Shown here piece after piece: positions 1 to 12,423 of a DNA stretch of 64,000 bases. The notes beneath the pieces were generated by a model. It saw only the letters and a program-made list of their open reading frames with translations, did no database searches and was not told where the DNA came from. The stretch comes from Lyophyllum atratum. Lineage: Eukaryota > Basidiomycota > Agaricomycetes > Agaricales > Lyophyllaceae. The first letter of the stretch is position 1. The number at the start of each line of letters is the position of its first letter. Location: assembly GCA_014905825.1 (NCBI GenBank), contig JACGCN010000058.1, positions 167,111-231,110 on the forward strand. Reading direction: 5' to 3'. The position numbers were made by a program, and so were the translations under genes.

Positions 1-53
1 CAACGAGTACCCGATAATTCTATAGAGTATTAATGATGTGATACGATGGAAGA

Positions 54-3000
54 TTAAACTCTATGTGCGCCGCGACCAGCCATGTTATTATTGCTACCCT
101 GTCGCGAATGTTGGGCATATGGTGAAGGCTGCCGCTGCGGATATGGTTGCCCCGGTGATTGTGCTCTTACTTGTTGGTAGGGTTGATATTGGGGTTCAGG
201 GGATTGTGCGGGAGATTGTGCGGGGGAGTAAGGGGGGGAGTAAGCGGGGCTTTGCTCTGATGGGTAGGGCGAGTAACTTCTTTCTTGCGGACGATGTGTG
301 GCTGCCTCTCTACTGCTTCCTAGGGGATCTTGATACATCGAAGGTGGTATGGAGAGACTGAGAGATTGCTGTGACGCAAACGCCTGTTGCTGCTGGTAAT
401 AGTCGAATGCACGCGGGTCGAGCAAAGGCTCTTGCATCGAGTCCATTTTCGAGAGCTCGATGTCGGATTGTTGATGTTGATGTTGAGGACCACCAGCCAA
501 GTAGCGATCATATCCAGCCAGTTTGGAAACTGAAGACGAGCCTGCGTGAAATGGCGATTTCGACCGCTCCGTCCCATCGTACATGACGGTTGATGCCATC
601 GATCGCGCGTCCCAGTCCAGTTCTCCTCTATCACGTTGGTATAAGGCAGGGTCGTATTCCAGATCGTTCTGTGATCACCACGAGTGAGATGCGCTCGCAC
701 GAAACATAAAAGTAGACGTACCTGGGAGACAGCAGCAATCTTGATACCGCCAGGGACGACCTGCGCCTCCAGCTTCTGACCACCATATTCTTCCATTTTG
801 GCTTCATCTCTGGCAATTTTCCCTTGATACACCTGACTCAGCAGCGGCATCATCTTCGCGTGCAACATCGGAGTGAACAGGTCGGCGTGGAGTGCAGGAT
901 GGCCGAAGCGCTTTCCTAGCCTGTTACCCCGCGCATCGGCACGTTCAGAGTGAACTCGAGCAAGCCTGATCTCATCTTCCGTGGGAATGAAATACTGGAA
1001 CGCGGGGAGGTGGACACGGTTGATGTAGACCTTGAAAGCTATGATAAAGAGTATAGGCGGTATCGTAGAAAGCCATTGCAGCGACCTGAAGCGATACTGG
1101 AGGCCGATAGCTGAGAGTGGCAGGGTCATCAGTGTTCAAACGATCAAGCTCAAAAGAACTGAACATACTGAGGACCATGAGGAGTTGCATCAGCAGAACC
1201 GAGAACAACAATCGATTAATAGCCACGTTCCAAAGCCGCTGTCAACAATAAAGTCAGACTTGATCAAAGGAAAGTGAAAATGACACGTACACCACCAGAC
1301 TCGACCTTCGAAACAAAGACGAACATGAGTTGATACTTGTAAACCCAGGAGCCTATCCAGAACACAATAGCGGCGGCTACAACAACCAGTGGTGCAAGAG
1401 GCGCAAATACCAGACCAACAGCAGCCATGAATAGCTAAGACACGAAGTGTAAGTCAATCAAGACGGGAACCTAGCGTCTAGAAATGTAGCTTACAATATT
1501 GGAACTGAAGATATTCGTCAGCAGAAGCACTTGATAAGGTCAAGGATTTGGACTTACTAGTATATAGCATACTGGAATTCAGGGGGTTGAGTCCATTCCC
1601 TGATATCTCGGGGGGTTCTACCAAACGCACTGTAGACGGTTTTAGTTCACAGCACAACTTGCCAGTAGAATCATGGAATACGAACTGAGTCTTGAACGAG
1701 ATCCAAACCAGATTGATGATCTGCGCCAAATCAAAGATTACGAGGAAACCTCGCAGCCTATATGCACGATATGTCCAGATCGTGGAAGGGCGAAGTGAGG
1801 TAAACTCACGGGAAGAAAGTCAACCAGTAGGATGCTTGGTTGATGTACGTCCTGTGAACAGTTTGAGGGAGCGCTATATCCGGGCCATCGATATTTATCT
1901 GTAAAAAGATGGATGGCTGTTGCCTTACTATGCAGGTGGTCAATGATCTCCGCGAAGCTCGCTTTCTGCCCAATCTGTTCAACGATCTCCTTGACCGAAT
2001 CTAGAAAGGGTAGTTGAGCAAGTTGAGCGCCGCATGCAAGGGGTCTACTGACTGAAGATGACACCAATCAGGGTGAAGATGACAAGCTGGCTGATCACCA
2101 AGAAGGTATAGTAGCGAGCAATGACTGCTCGGTCCAGTTTGGAGTGCGTCAAGGCTCCCATGTACTAGCGCACAATAAGTCTGAAAGCATCACATATGCT
2201 CCGCTAATTACATACCTGTGTTAACCAACGCATGACGATTGGAAGGAAGAAACCGAAAAGTCCAGAGACGGTCGGAGGCAGGACACCGGAAATAAATGCG
2301 AAGGAGTGAGGAGAAGCATTGGCCCACTCGTCGAGGAACGGAACATATACGCGAAGCTAGGATGGCATGAGATCATACCATGAAAACGGTCAGGCAGGTT
2401 TCGGACATACCGATTCGAGATTGGCAAGGATGGAGATGATGAAGAGGGGCACGGTATTGAAGAAGCAAACCAAAGCTAGCCATAAGAAGCCGATGGCCTT
2501 CTTGCGAGCTAATTCTCCTTCAGACTTATTCATGTTCTCCCAGATCTGCGACATCCCGGATGATTGGCGCTCGACAGCAGACGATAGAAAGGTAAACACA
2601 TACAATGTCCTTCGGATTTGGTGCAAGCTCGATCTTGGTACCCTTGGGGTGTTTGCCTCTGAGCTTCTTGGCCACTACATGTGCGTAAGGAACAGCAGCC
2701 ATGCTGGCAAAGCCATAGTTCTCCGCTTTGCGTGTATCTATTTGCCGGCGGTATTCCTCAATGGCTCCTTCGGTACGCTGAAGCTTTGTACTAGAAGGAT
2801 ATGCGAAAGGACTTGAACCAAGTACCCAAAAGTCCGAGGTAAGACTTACGTATAGTGTTCGATCGCGTCCTTCTTCATGCCTCCCATTCCGCAAGTCCCG
2901 CCGATTCGGATCGTCGGCCGCTTGCGACCAAGCTTTCCGCCCTTTAGGTATTTGACAAGAACAGCTTCGAATTCCCTGACGGTAGCGTTGTGATAGTCGA

Positions 3001-3847
3001 TCAACTCCGGCAGTTTGCCGACTTTACGGCCGATGTGCACACTCGTTGTTGGATAAGGCACCTTGGTTGAATCGAAGATGGCCTTTAGTCCTTCGTCGGT
3101 TTGGTTCTTCTTCGGGACGCGCAGTACTGTCAGGGTCCGGGCGTAGAAGGACTCCAGATACTCTGGGGAGCGGAACCATGCATGCCGAAGCTTGACCATC
3201 TCTCGCCAGTGGATATGCACGAAACCAATGATCATCAGGGTGATGAGATATGTCACTGCAACGTGGGCATAGAGCAGGGTACCACCGACGTCTCGAATGG
3301 TCAACATGCTAAGAATATCTCTCTTCTTGGCTGGGACGTTCTTGAGGTTATACGTAATGTTGATGGGAAGGAGGACTGCGCATGCCAGGCCTGCAACACC
3401 ACCAAATAGCCAGCGCATGAGGCGATTGAACCGCAGGAAGGCGACAGCATCGAGTCCAAGCTTATCGAGTAGCTCTGGTTCCTTGGTGTGCAGTAGGGGA
3501 GGAAGCCAGCCGAAGAGGCCATCCGAAATCCGGGGTGGAGGCTTGTTACCGACGTGATATTTGACTTTCGGCTCATAGATAATCTGGAGAAGTAAATGAA
3601 TAGATGTTGAGGATACCTGGCGCAGGGTCGTACTTTGTTGCTTGGACGCAGAAGGTTGAATGCAAGGATCGTCACAACCTATGAGAATGCATAGGGTTCA
3701 GCACTGATTGTAGGGCCCACCATAACTCGTTGTACTACTCACAGAAATAACACTCATCAATGCCACTTGAGATCCTACTGCCGCGGGCGCCAGCGTCCGG
3801 GCATTGTCACTAATGAGCTTGCCAGCTTCATCTGTAATGCCTGACAT
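54..3847 (-). CDS. CSC1: Csc1/OSCA-type mechanosensitive cation channel
   Basis: Predicted plasma-membrane osmosensitive, calcium-permeable channel of the OSCA/TMEM63 (DUF221) family. The first exon starts at 3847 (MSGITDEAGKLISD) and leads into the first transmembrane helix. The N-terminal RSN1-type region includes the stretch IIYEPKVKYHVGNKPPP. The exon at 2846-3418 carries two hydrophobic helices followed by the PHM7 cytosolic domain (FWFRSPEYLESFYARTL-like motif, then VPKKN). Hydrophobic exons between about 1000 and 2450 form the 7-TM pore region. The C-terminal tail (54-599) is long, Pro/Gln/Ser-rich and low in complexity, with repeated SPAQSP units; this is probably a cytosolic regulatory tail and is variable in the family. 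The gene has many introns of 48-60 bases. Family identity is clear; the exact exon borders in the pore region were not all worked out. Confidence 0.88.
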
Positions 3848-4877
3848 GTCGAAAGCGTAATGGTGATTTAGAGATAATTGAAGGGCGTAATGAGGGGGAT
3901 CAGGGAAGGTCGTTAAATGAGGGAAAGAGTGACTTGAAGCTGTGGAGCTTGCGAAGGCCAAACGGCTGCCTGGAGAGAGGAATGGACAAAACGTGGTCTT
4001 TGTGAAAGAAATCCTTGTCTGCCGTTCATGCCGTCACTGATTTCAAACCGGTGCTCACTCGGCCTTTGTTCTCCGCCTTAGCTCAATGCTGTCCTCACTC
4101 GTATGGAAGTGGGGTACGGGATAAAATACATGCTACTCTAGCACCCCAAACCAAGCCAGAATTCCAGGGCACTGGGCTGCGGAAAGAGTCCAGAATTGCT
4201 CCGGGATGTGATGCGCCGAAACTATCATCCGCAGGCTCTGGAGTCCACACGCGACTCCGAATTACTCGATTCGACTGGTTTCGGAACACTTCAGAAGTGG
4301 ATTTGGGGTCTATTCGAGTATGCAGATGCAAAAGTACCGCGAACGATGTTGCAAGGGCAATGGAATCTGCCATACCGAGCGACGGCACCCCCAATATTTA
4401 TATCAAACTTACAAGCTGGTTACGATGAGGGGATACATCTGGAAGGGTTGGGGGACGTCCAAACCTGTTTGGCATGCCGTGCTGATTTCTTTATTTTACG
4501 CAACATCGAAAGTGGAGGAGGAGAAGGGGAAGTCAACGATCAGGATTTGACAACAAGTGGTCGTGTGACAGCCAGCGGTGTTGAGGCAGTCGATTCAGTC
4601 GATCGAGTCAACGGCCGAAACTCCGATAGAAGTAGAACGGATACCAAGGCATCCTTCAGAGCAGCCCATAGACCTAATCCGTCGTCCTTTCTTCCATTGT
4701 AGACGTAAGGGGTATCTTCATACTTCGATCCGTTATGTTGGGTTTCCCACTTGGCCATTCACTGTGAGGGACCATATATCTTTTTGAGGTGGTGCATTGA
4801 CGGGACCCAGAATGTTGTGTGAACCTTCGCGCCAGGAAAAGGTAGGCTTACATGATTCCCATCGTCTTGTTTGTGCA
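3848..4877. other. Intergenic, divergent promoter region
   Basis: About 1.03 kb between the start of the Csc1-like gene (-) and the first F-box gene (+). It should hold both promoters. An open frame at 4196-4702 (+) has no recognisable domain and begins at a non-ATG codon, so I do not call it a gene. An AT-rich TATA-like stretch lies near 4390-4405. Confidence 0.5.
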
Positions 4878-6094
4878 ATGAACTCACGCGAAACCAGGAA
4901 CCTTATGCAGATACTTCCCCAAGAACTCAAGCACCACATCATAAGTTTCTGCACGCCCAGAGACTTGAGTTGTCTAGCGCGTGTCCACACTTCATACCAA
5001 CGGGAAGCAGAGAGGCTGCTCTACCACAATCTTTCTGTGCAAACGGGCTTGAAACAAGTCAGTTGTCTGGACACGTTATCCCAAAATCCAGAAAAGGCTT
5101 CCCTTGTACATTCGCTGATCGTCGGATTTTGTCCTAACTGGAGCGAAGAGAATCGCAGGGTAATCGGGTCGCTTTCGAAAGCTCTTGGTTATATGAGTGC
5201 TTTGTCCGACCTGCGCATAAAGTTGTGGAGAGGAGGGCTTCACTCTTTAGATGAGCAGATCAACAACTCTCTGCGGTGAGCTTGGTTTCCACTCTCTTTC
5301 GAATTCGTTCAGTGACTGATGACGGATCCGCGCATAGAGATAATAATCTTCGGCTGCACACTCTTTACTGCGACCCTCGACTCGATTTGCTGGAATATTT
5401 GAGAACCAGCCTGAGCTACTGTTAACGGGAATATACACTTACAGTTGGAGTGGATACGAACCACTGCTGAAGGTTCTGCAGCGCCTAGATGCTCTTCACT
5501 TACCACACCCAGAGGTTTTCGCTTTGGAACGTCCAAATTCCCTCCGTTTCTTTGATCATGTCGGCGTATTCCCCGCCTTCTCTCTTGGCAGCTCTACATG
5601 CATCTTCAAAACCTTGGCAGATTCGTTCGACCAGGATCTTGCTCGTATCTTTCATACGGGCAAAGAAAGGGTTTCTCAGGTTTCCATCTATCTGAGAGAT
5701 TTCTCTGATCCGACCCTCATCGCGAAAATCGTGAAGGACATGGCTCTGGGTTTCCCCAAAGTCAAGTTGTTAAACTTCAAGCTCCAATCTCCTAGCCGGA
5801 TTGTGAGTCTCATCCAAAGAGTCTCATCATGGAACGCCACCTAATTTTAGATACGGCATACAGCAAGATCCAGAAATTAGAAACATCCTCTCTCTGGTTC
5901 CCGGCTTATCACAACTGAATTTTTACTCATGGCATGTCGCAGATCCACACCCCCATGGATCGTGGGTGCTTCCATACGACGCCAAGATGGGGCAAGCAAA
6001 AGAATGGGTGGCCGCATGTCCTCAGCTTTGGAGAATCACGTTTCTTGATGGGTTAGCGCTGGAGAATAGGGATTCAATTTGGACGGCATTTTGA
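4878..6094 (+). CDS. F-box protein with apparent -1 frameshift
   Basis: Likely substrate adaptor of an SCF ubiquitin ligase. The chosen ATG at 4878 gives MNSRETRNLMQILPQELK. The F-box follows at once (LPQELKHHIISFCTPRDLSC, residues about 13-50) with the typical tail RVHTSYQREAERLLYHNL. The rest is leucine-rich and unassigned, as in many Agaricomycete F-box proteins. Intron 1 starts near 5277 and ends near 5330. A later intron runs from the GTGAGT after codons for SPSRI to the CATACAG before QDPEIRN. The last exon ends WTAF and stop at 6094. Oddity: the exon from 5331 is open in one frame up to LLEYLR, but the conserved-looking continuation NQPELLLTGIYTYS is in another frame. No intron fits, so one base seems to be missing near 5401-5405. 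Either an assembly error or a disabled gene. Confidence 0.7.
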
Positions 6095-6454
6095 CCGTAG
6101 TAAATGTACTGTATTCAATTAATAACCGTCTCGAAACATCGTTTTCTACGAACGAGGACAATCTTAGCATACGTTTTCGTCAGGGAACGTGTTCCCATCA
6201 TCATGAAACTCGGAATTGAAATGAAAGCTATATTGTGCTAGACACAGACCATAATCAAGAGCATATCTTTGACTCAGATAAGACGCTGCTCCGAAGTTCT
6301 CGAGTATTGAATGCGGGATTGTGAAAGGCTTGCGGGCAACAATATGAAGTTAGCCGGCCGACAATGGTGCAGCCAAGCAACATCAAACAAACCGGCAAGA
6401 AATTTCGGACTGCGTGCCAAGTTGTTGAATAAATCCGACGTGTTCTGGAAGGCG
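6095..6454. other. Intergenic, promoter of TIM22
   Basis: 360 bases. The frame of TIM22 stays open upstream to 6311 and holds another ATG at 6344, so the true start may be earlier. Nothing else is recognised. Confidence 0.4.
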
Positions 6455-7183
6455 ATGAACGGTGGGTCTCCAAGCTATCCTGGTGCCGTCCCTATCTATG
6501 CTCCCGGAAAGGAGCCGCTCCCACCTGGCTTTACTGAGGAGGACCGAGCTGCAATCCAACAGACCAAGAAATGGGAGCGCTATACTGGGATGGCTATGGA
6601 GTCCTGCGCGGTGAAAACCGTTTTGGCTGGTGGTGCTGGTGCGTTCTCGGGCGTTTGCTATCGCTGAAAAACCCCGCAATTCTGAACTTTTCATAGGCTT
6701 TGGTATTGGAGCGTTCTTCTCACTTATGTCCGCTTCGTTTGCATACGAAGATCCCATATTACGGCAACAGTCGCAAGCAGGGCTGAACACGACGCAAAAG
6801 GCGCGAGAAGTCTTCAAGGAGATGGGCAGGGGTATGTGGTCGAGTGGAAAAGGTTTCGGGAAGGTGGGCGCCTTGTTCGCCGGCATAGAGTGTGTGATCG
6901 AGTCGGTGCGTGGTATTGCTTCCCGTTGTCGTGTATTGGTGCTTACCACGAATTCTATCAGTACCGCGCTAAAAACGATATTTACAATTCGGTTGCGTCG
7001 GGATTCGTGGCGGGCGGTGTCCTGGCACGTAACTCGGGACCAAAAGCTGCACTTGGTGGTGGTCTGGCGTTCGCCGCCTTCTCCGCGGCGATTGATCTGC
7101 TTTTCATGCGTCGGGAAACTCCAGAGTGCGTTTTCACCATAATACGATAATGCTGTACTGACACGCATTTCAGGGAGGACTAG
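6455..7183 (+). CDS. TIM22: Mitochondrial inner membrane translocase subunit Tim22
   Basis: Core channel subunit of the TIM22 complex, which inserts carrier proteins into the mitochondrial inner membrane. Spliced product: [19 protein letters not shown], then [18 protein letters not shown], a Cys-containing first helix ([20 protein letters not shown]), a Tim17/22 family loop, and later helices [20 protein letters not shown] and [19 protein letters not shown]. It ends RRETPEED. Introns: 6639-6696, 6906-6961, and one from about 7129 to 7173, all GT-AG and all needed to keep the family sequence in frame. The ATG at 6455 fits the usual short N-terminus; an in-frame ATG at 6344 is possible. The glycine-zipper helices and length (about 185 residues) match the family. 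Confidence 0.9.
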
Positions 7184-7480
7184 GACCATTGTTAGACTAA
7201 TTTATTTGGCCATGTCACATCTATATCCGCTGTACTCTATAATCATCTACCTATAATCAACTACCCAATACTCAGGTCACCCATCAGTCCGGCAGGGTCT
7301 TTGCCAGGATCGTTCGACAGCAGCACTGCCTGGTATAAAACCAACATTCCACTACAAAATTACCCTATGTACTCAGTATAACATAGAAATACCAACACCT
7401 CTTTTCACCAGAGTCCCGAAAAAGATAATTTAGCTTGAACCAAGTCCATCCTGTAATAACCCGGGGCGGGTGCATCGCTT

Positions 7481-10127
7481 TCAATGAGACTGCTGCGAGA
7501 ACACCCCAAGACAAGCAGTGTAGGTGGGCGGCGCTTCACCCATCTCGCTCTCCTGCCCAGAGATAAGCCGCTCATATTGATTGCTCCGGCTGTACAGAGA
7601 GTCGTCTGAACGGAGGGAAGGCATCATTCCGGGGCTCACTGGGCTGGTCTCAGCTGCTGACGCAAACGAATCCGCCGACTGTCTTGAGGTCATCCGTTCC
7701 AACGCGGAGGGTCGCGTAATGGAACGTATTCGTGCTTCTTCAGCGCGTCGTACATCGCAGGGGCACCTGGGCACAACGGTAGAGGTATCCTCGAATGATT
7801 CTGAATAGCGGGGGAGCGATGACCATTCTGGATTGCACCTGCACTAAATAGATAGGATGTTGTCCTTGTAAGGACAGAGGAAGGAGGATGGTCAAGAGAG
7901 ACACAGAACTCACAGATAGGATGTGTATTGGTGTCTGTATGACGATGTCAAATAGCTTCCGTTTCCCAGTCTTTGGGTCGAGATGAAGATCGTCACCGCG
8001 TTCAACCCGCATAACACATTTAAGTTGATGTGTGATCACCACATTGCTCCTCCGATTTTTATTTGTTATACGCATCACGCTGCATGATGTTGGAAGCTGA
8101 AGGTCCTGGTGGAAATTCCACGGGCCGGGACCCATTAGACTCGACGCCATCTCGGATGGATCGTCGTCCGGCGTCACAAGCGTGAAGAGGGAGGAATTCC
8201 TAAAAGCATCGACATCGTCCGAGTCCAGGGGAAGAATGTGTCCACCATGTTTCCCTTGCTCCTTAATAGAGAGAAGGGCAATGTGTGTTGGAGGGTCCGT
8301 TCGAGCGATGCGTTTCATGTGGGTATAATAGTCGATCCGTTCTAGATATTTCAGCTTCTTAGCTTCTTATTGCAGGTCATAAGCGGCAAGAAGGGTGCTG
8401 GGACTTGCCTTCAATGAAGACGGAGATCCGATGAACTTTCATTTTTGACAGAGGCATCAGAGTGAAAGTGATTGGTACTGTCCCGCCAATATAGAAACTG
8501 CGCCCGGATACGGAAATAAGGTATTGCAACTGCTGATCCCAGTGGCGCTCTACGATTATATTTTCGGTGTTTTCAGTGTCATCTTCGGTAGGACAAGTTA
8601 TCACGATAACTTCGCGACTAGCTGCTAGCTTGGCCTTGAAGGCGCCTGGACGATGGACGGTAGCTCGAAGTCGCCAGGTTACCGTACCATAATTGCATCG
8701 GAGGGTCGGAGGGGAATTTGATGGTATCGAAAAGGATATAGGATAGGTGTACGTTCCTAAACTCTGAGGTATTAGTTTTACTAGACCCAAATGGTGAAAC
8801 TGTTTACCTTTCTTAAATTCCTTCCATCCGTTTTCCGCTGGGGTTTCATCGTGATCGAGCTTCAGCATATCCCCGATCCTGCTGAATGCGGATTTCTCCT
8901 TCGAGCGGGGCCGCACGGCTGATGTACTGGGGCTCGTGATATATTTACCCTTCTCCTTGGTCCTGCCTCGACGCGTCTTCTCATCATCGCCAACTCGTTC
9001 GTTTGACTCGGGGAAAAGTGCCGTTTTTGGAGAGCTTGATCGTACAGCGTCTATGAGAACACTAGAAACGGACGACAGACTGAAGCGCGATCGAGAACCT
9101 GTCCTGCCTCGACGTTCTCCGGGTGTTGGACTTGAGGGTGATCCTACGGGGCTTGGAGGACGCGAAGGAGTGCGGGAAGCGGGGCGAGATGTAGGGCGTG
9201 AACCTGGACGCGATGATGGGCGCGAGAAATGCCTGGGTGTGCTTGGACTTAGTTCATTCTCAGGGACATCTTCAATACTCGGCCGGCGGGAAAGAGGGGC
9301 GTCGGCACGATAAGATCGGACACTGGAGGTGGTAGGTGTGACTCCAGTAGAACGACCTACAAGTCGCGGTCAGCAAAATCAGAAATGCCGTGGAACACAG
9401 TGAGCTTACTCCTAGAGTTCCAAAGTCCAGCATTCAACGAGTTGCGAAATTCTTCTAGCGTCTGCGCAGAGGAGAGGGATTGTCGCTCACTAGTGGGAGA
9501 TGATGGGTGCGAAAAGGGAGAGTAAGGAGGAGTTGGCGGAGCCGGAAACTCTTCGTGAGATAGAGGCACGCGCTGGAAGAAGGAACTGTCTGCGCTTAAG
9601 CGTCGAGGGTTACGCCTCAGAGAACCAGTATTGTAGAGAGCGCGAGGCTCAGCGTATGCTACCTCTTGATCGTTTCTGGGGGTATAAGAGGGTATATGCT
9701 GATCGTCTGATTCGTAACCTGCTTCACCGTGGCCGTAGGCGGCCACACCTGGGCCAACCGAGGAATTGCGGCGGGTCTGCACTTTTCCTGCACGGAAGTA
9801 AACGGTCTCAGAATGAAAAAGCTTGTGTTCCTCGGTGATTTCTGTCCTCCGTGCGCCGATGCCTGGTACCGCGTCGTAAATCAGAACATTTGGTGGTAGG
9901 TGAGGGGAGATATACATACCTTCAGGCCATGCCGTACTGCTCTTGGCGACCAACTCCAATTCGATACTCGTTATTCTAGTAGGCTTGGATAGCTCCAATA
10001 TCAGTAGACCACGCAACATGGAAGGCCGCGCTTCTTGGCTGCGAGTTGGCCGCCCAGTTGCATCTGACCTCAGGAAAACGGCAGATTCGGTGAGACGGAT
10101 TGTCAACGGGTTCTTCTTGTCGGCCAT
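7481..10127 (-). CDS. Arrestin-related trafficking adaptor
   Basis: Alpha-arrestin that probably recruits a Rsp5-type ubiquitin ligase to plasma-membrane transporters for endocytosis. The N-terminal arrestin domain begins MADKKNPLTIRLTESAVFLR and continues RGLLILELSKPTRITSIELEL. A long Ser/Pro/Arg-rich insertion follows (encoded about 8920-9700, including repeated SRP/SRT units). The second arrestin half resumes with GTYTYPISFSIPSNSPPTLR and TVTWRLRATVHRPGAFKAKL. The C-terminal tail carries APPTYTACLG, a PPxY motif of the type bound by WW domains. Start ATG at 10127, stop at 7481. Several short introns. The Ser-rich insertion and tail are typical places for phosphorylation control, which is inference. 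Confidence 0.85.
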
Positions 10128-10669
10128 TCCGCCAGAAGGTAGCCGCTGGGGGGAATGCGAGGTATAAAGAGAGGTATAAAAGTGGCCGGGGATCAGCAGA
10201 AGAAACTTTCTGACTCTTAAGTCAAGTATGTCGGACCGAATTTCGATTGCATTTCCGGAGATGATATCGGATCGGATCTCGGAAGTATTTTTGACATGAG
10301 AAGCACATGTTGCAGTTCACTTGCTTTTTTCCAACCAACGTGCTTGTACTCATAGCCTCTTGGATGCCCATCTAGCCTTGATCGAACGCAGGTACGTGCA
10401 GAGTAGACGTGAGGCGTCGGAACTCACTTCTTATGCTCCTCAGACTCATTTCTTATGCTCTTCTAAGGCTCGTTCTCGACCTGATGGGAGCCTCCTACGT
10501 CGTGCACTGATTGGGTGAAGGAAGCAGATGATGTTGTCATCCATTACGCACTTTTAGCTCGTTTACGTTGCGTTCATGCTTCCCTGATATATACCAGCGC
10601 GATGGCACGTTTCTACCCCTTGGTCCCCTCATTCCCCCTTCTCAACCACCCCTCCCTCGCTCTGCTACC
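10128..10669. promoter_or_regulatory. Divergent promoter region with TATA box
   Basis: 542 bases between the arrestin gene (-) and the cupredoxin gene (+). A TATATA sequence at 10588-10593 lies about 77 bases before the cupredoxin ATG and is a good core promoter candidate. An imperfect direct repeat, CTCACTTCTTATGCTCCTCA and CTCATTTCTTATGCTCTTCT, lies at about 10422-10465. Confidence 0.45.
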
Positions 10670-11475
10670 ATGCGCGGCTTCACCCATACCATATTTGCGG
10701 TATGTCCTCCTTCACATTTGGCCGAGTAGTGTCACTGAAGCTCCGTATAGCTGACTACTCTTGTGGCCACGTATGCCAAAACCATTGTCATCACTGTCGG
10801 CGGAAACACGACCAACGACGCGACGACGGTTTTCCAGCCTAACACTGTAGTCGCTCGTAACGGCGACGTTGTTCTGTTCAACTGCAAGTCTCATCCCTTC
10901 CATTTTTATGAAAAATTAAAAATCCTGATTCCAACCGGCACCTATAGTCACCCAGGGCAACCACACTGTCACACAGTCGACATTTTCATCGCCCTGCATT
11001 CCAGCCCATGACACCGATAGCACGATCAACGGCTTTGACTCCAGCTTCAGAAATGCTGGGAACGGGACTGCGATCACCAACCTTCCTTACACTGTTACCG
11101 ATGCCAATACGACCATTTGGTTCTACGACTTCAACTTGTGTTCTCAAGGAGGCGTTGGTGCCATTAATGTCAATGAGAGCAGCACAGAGACGATTGATGG
11201 TTTTCAGGTTAGACTTTTCATTGCCTATCAATCTTTTCCGTTTCCTTGCTGTTCTTCCCGTTTTCTGACCCCAACTCGCCTCTTAGCGCAATGCCCAAAG
11301 GTTGAATGGTACAGCCCCCTCCAGCTCATCCCACAGCTCATCCGCCAGCAGAACAACCACCGCTACGAGCACGAACCCGGCGTCCACTTCCAACGACGCG
11401 ACGAGTGTCATTGCCTATCATGCCGCGCCCTTCCTTTTATCCTTTGTTGGTGCTATCTCTGCGCTGATGCTATGA
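10670..11475 (+). CDS. GPI-anchored cupredoxin-like secreted protein
   Basis: Secreted plastocyanin-like protein of the fungal extracellular serine-rich type. Exon 1 encodes MRGFTHTIFA and joins LTTLVATYAKTIVITVGGN, giving a clear signal peptide. The cupredoxin-like core follows: FQPNTVVARNGDVVLFNFT, QGNHTVTQSTFSSPC, then NTTIWFYDFNLCSQGGVGAI. The stretch GNHTVTQSTF...PC and the later C-containing loop match the family; full copper ligand conservation was not tested. The C-terminus is Ser/Thr-rich (TAPSSSSHSSSASRTTTATS) and ends in a hydrophobic segment AAPFLLSFVGAISALML, as for GPI attachment. Introns: after 10699; 10884-10947 with a GC donor (GCAAGT); and one from about 11208 to 11287. Probable cell-wall location. 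Confidence 0.85.
10884..10947 (+). other. GC-AG intron in cupredoxin gene
   Basis: The exon ends ...VLFN plus T and resumes as TC ACC CAG GGC AAC CAC. The donor is GCAAGT and the acceptor CTATAG. Removing 64 bases joins the conserved FTQGNHTVTQ; no GT donor gives this frame. Confidence 0.8.
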
Positions 11476-12328
11476 TTTCCAAATCCGCCCTGCTGAAAGT
11501 CTTCGGCTTTTTCGTGACAATCTTTTTAGATTTCAGATATCATTCACATATATACCCGGACATTTCTTAGCTTTTTGCACCATCAGCCTATTCCTACTGG
11601 GCGGTTATCATATCCGCGATCTTCTTATGTCAATATATACCAGTTGTTCAAGCCGCTCTTCCGACTCACCTCTCGCATGCGTTCGATGCCGAAGATGCCA
11701 TTTTTCTGAAGGAGAAGTACACGAAACGGCGAGCTCTAGCAAGCAGTGAGTAGGAGAGGTGTCTCTGCCCCTCTCTGCCCCTGGCGTCTGGTGTCTTGGT
11801 TCATGATACTCCAGTCGTCAGTGTCATACTGATAGCGCGACCTGATACTGTCAGCTACTAGCGAAGTGTTCTTCGGACGAGTCTGGATTAATCTGACTCT
11901 GTGGCGCAGCGAGGAGCCGTACACGGCCCCCAACTGGACCTTGAATATAATGAGTCCTGAGAGGTACGACGAGAAACGTCACCGCAACCCTCTGCCAGTC
12001 TCTTTAGACGCTGTGGGTTTCGTGTATTCGAGTGAGGGAATTCTAAGAGATTGTCCCAATGCAGAACAAGGACCATACGCTGGATGTGACGTAATTTCCC
12101 AATCGGGACGTACGCTTGTCCTGACTCTCTCGCGATGAGAACCTTTGCCACGCCCTTTCTGTTCTGATAGGCGATGTCGAGGATATATCAAGTGCCTCAT
12201 GATCTGCCCATGTCAACCAGATCATGCACGACTAAACAGCCCACTTCTGACATCCTAAAACGGATGTTACCTTCAAGCTGTCCAATTTTGGTCTTCGCCT
12301 TGTCCACTAACTCTTCCGCTCCATCCAG
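11476..12328. other. Intergenic, nothing recognised
   Basis: About 0.85 kb between the cupredoxin 3' end and the promoter of the small secreted peptide gene. The short open frames here show no domain, signal peptide or spliceable extension. No repeat or RNA gene was seen. Confidence 0.4.
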
Positions 12329-12336
12329 TATATATT
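12329..12336 (+). promoter_or_regulatory. TATA box of the small secreted peptide gene
   Basis: TATATATT, 88 bases before the peptide ATG at 12424. Position and sequence suit a core promoter. Confidence 0.4.
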
Positions 12337-12350
12337 CTCGAGAGCTCACA

Positions 12351-12398
12351 ATGGTTGCGGCTAGATCAATCCTCTTATTGTTCTCCCTTCGGAACTGA
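12351..12398 (+). other. Possible upstream ORF (15 codons)
   Basis: ATG at 12351 opens MVAARSILLLFSLRN and stops at 12398, 25 bases before the main ATG. If transcription starts at the TATA box upstream, the uORF could damp translation of the peptide. It may also lie upstream of the transcript. Confidence 0.25.
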
Positions 12399-12423
12399 CT
12401 CGCAACCATCCGTCCGTCTGACA

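Noticed and set aside
4196..4702. 168-codon open frame upstream of the first F-box gene
   Set aside because: Begins at a non-ATG codon, no domain, no splice partners; lies in a promoter region.
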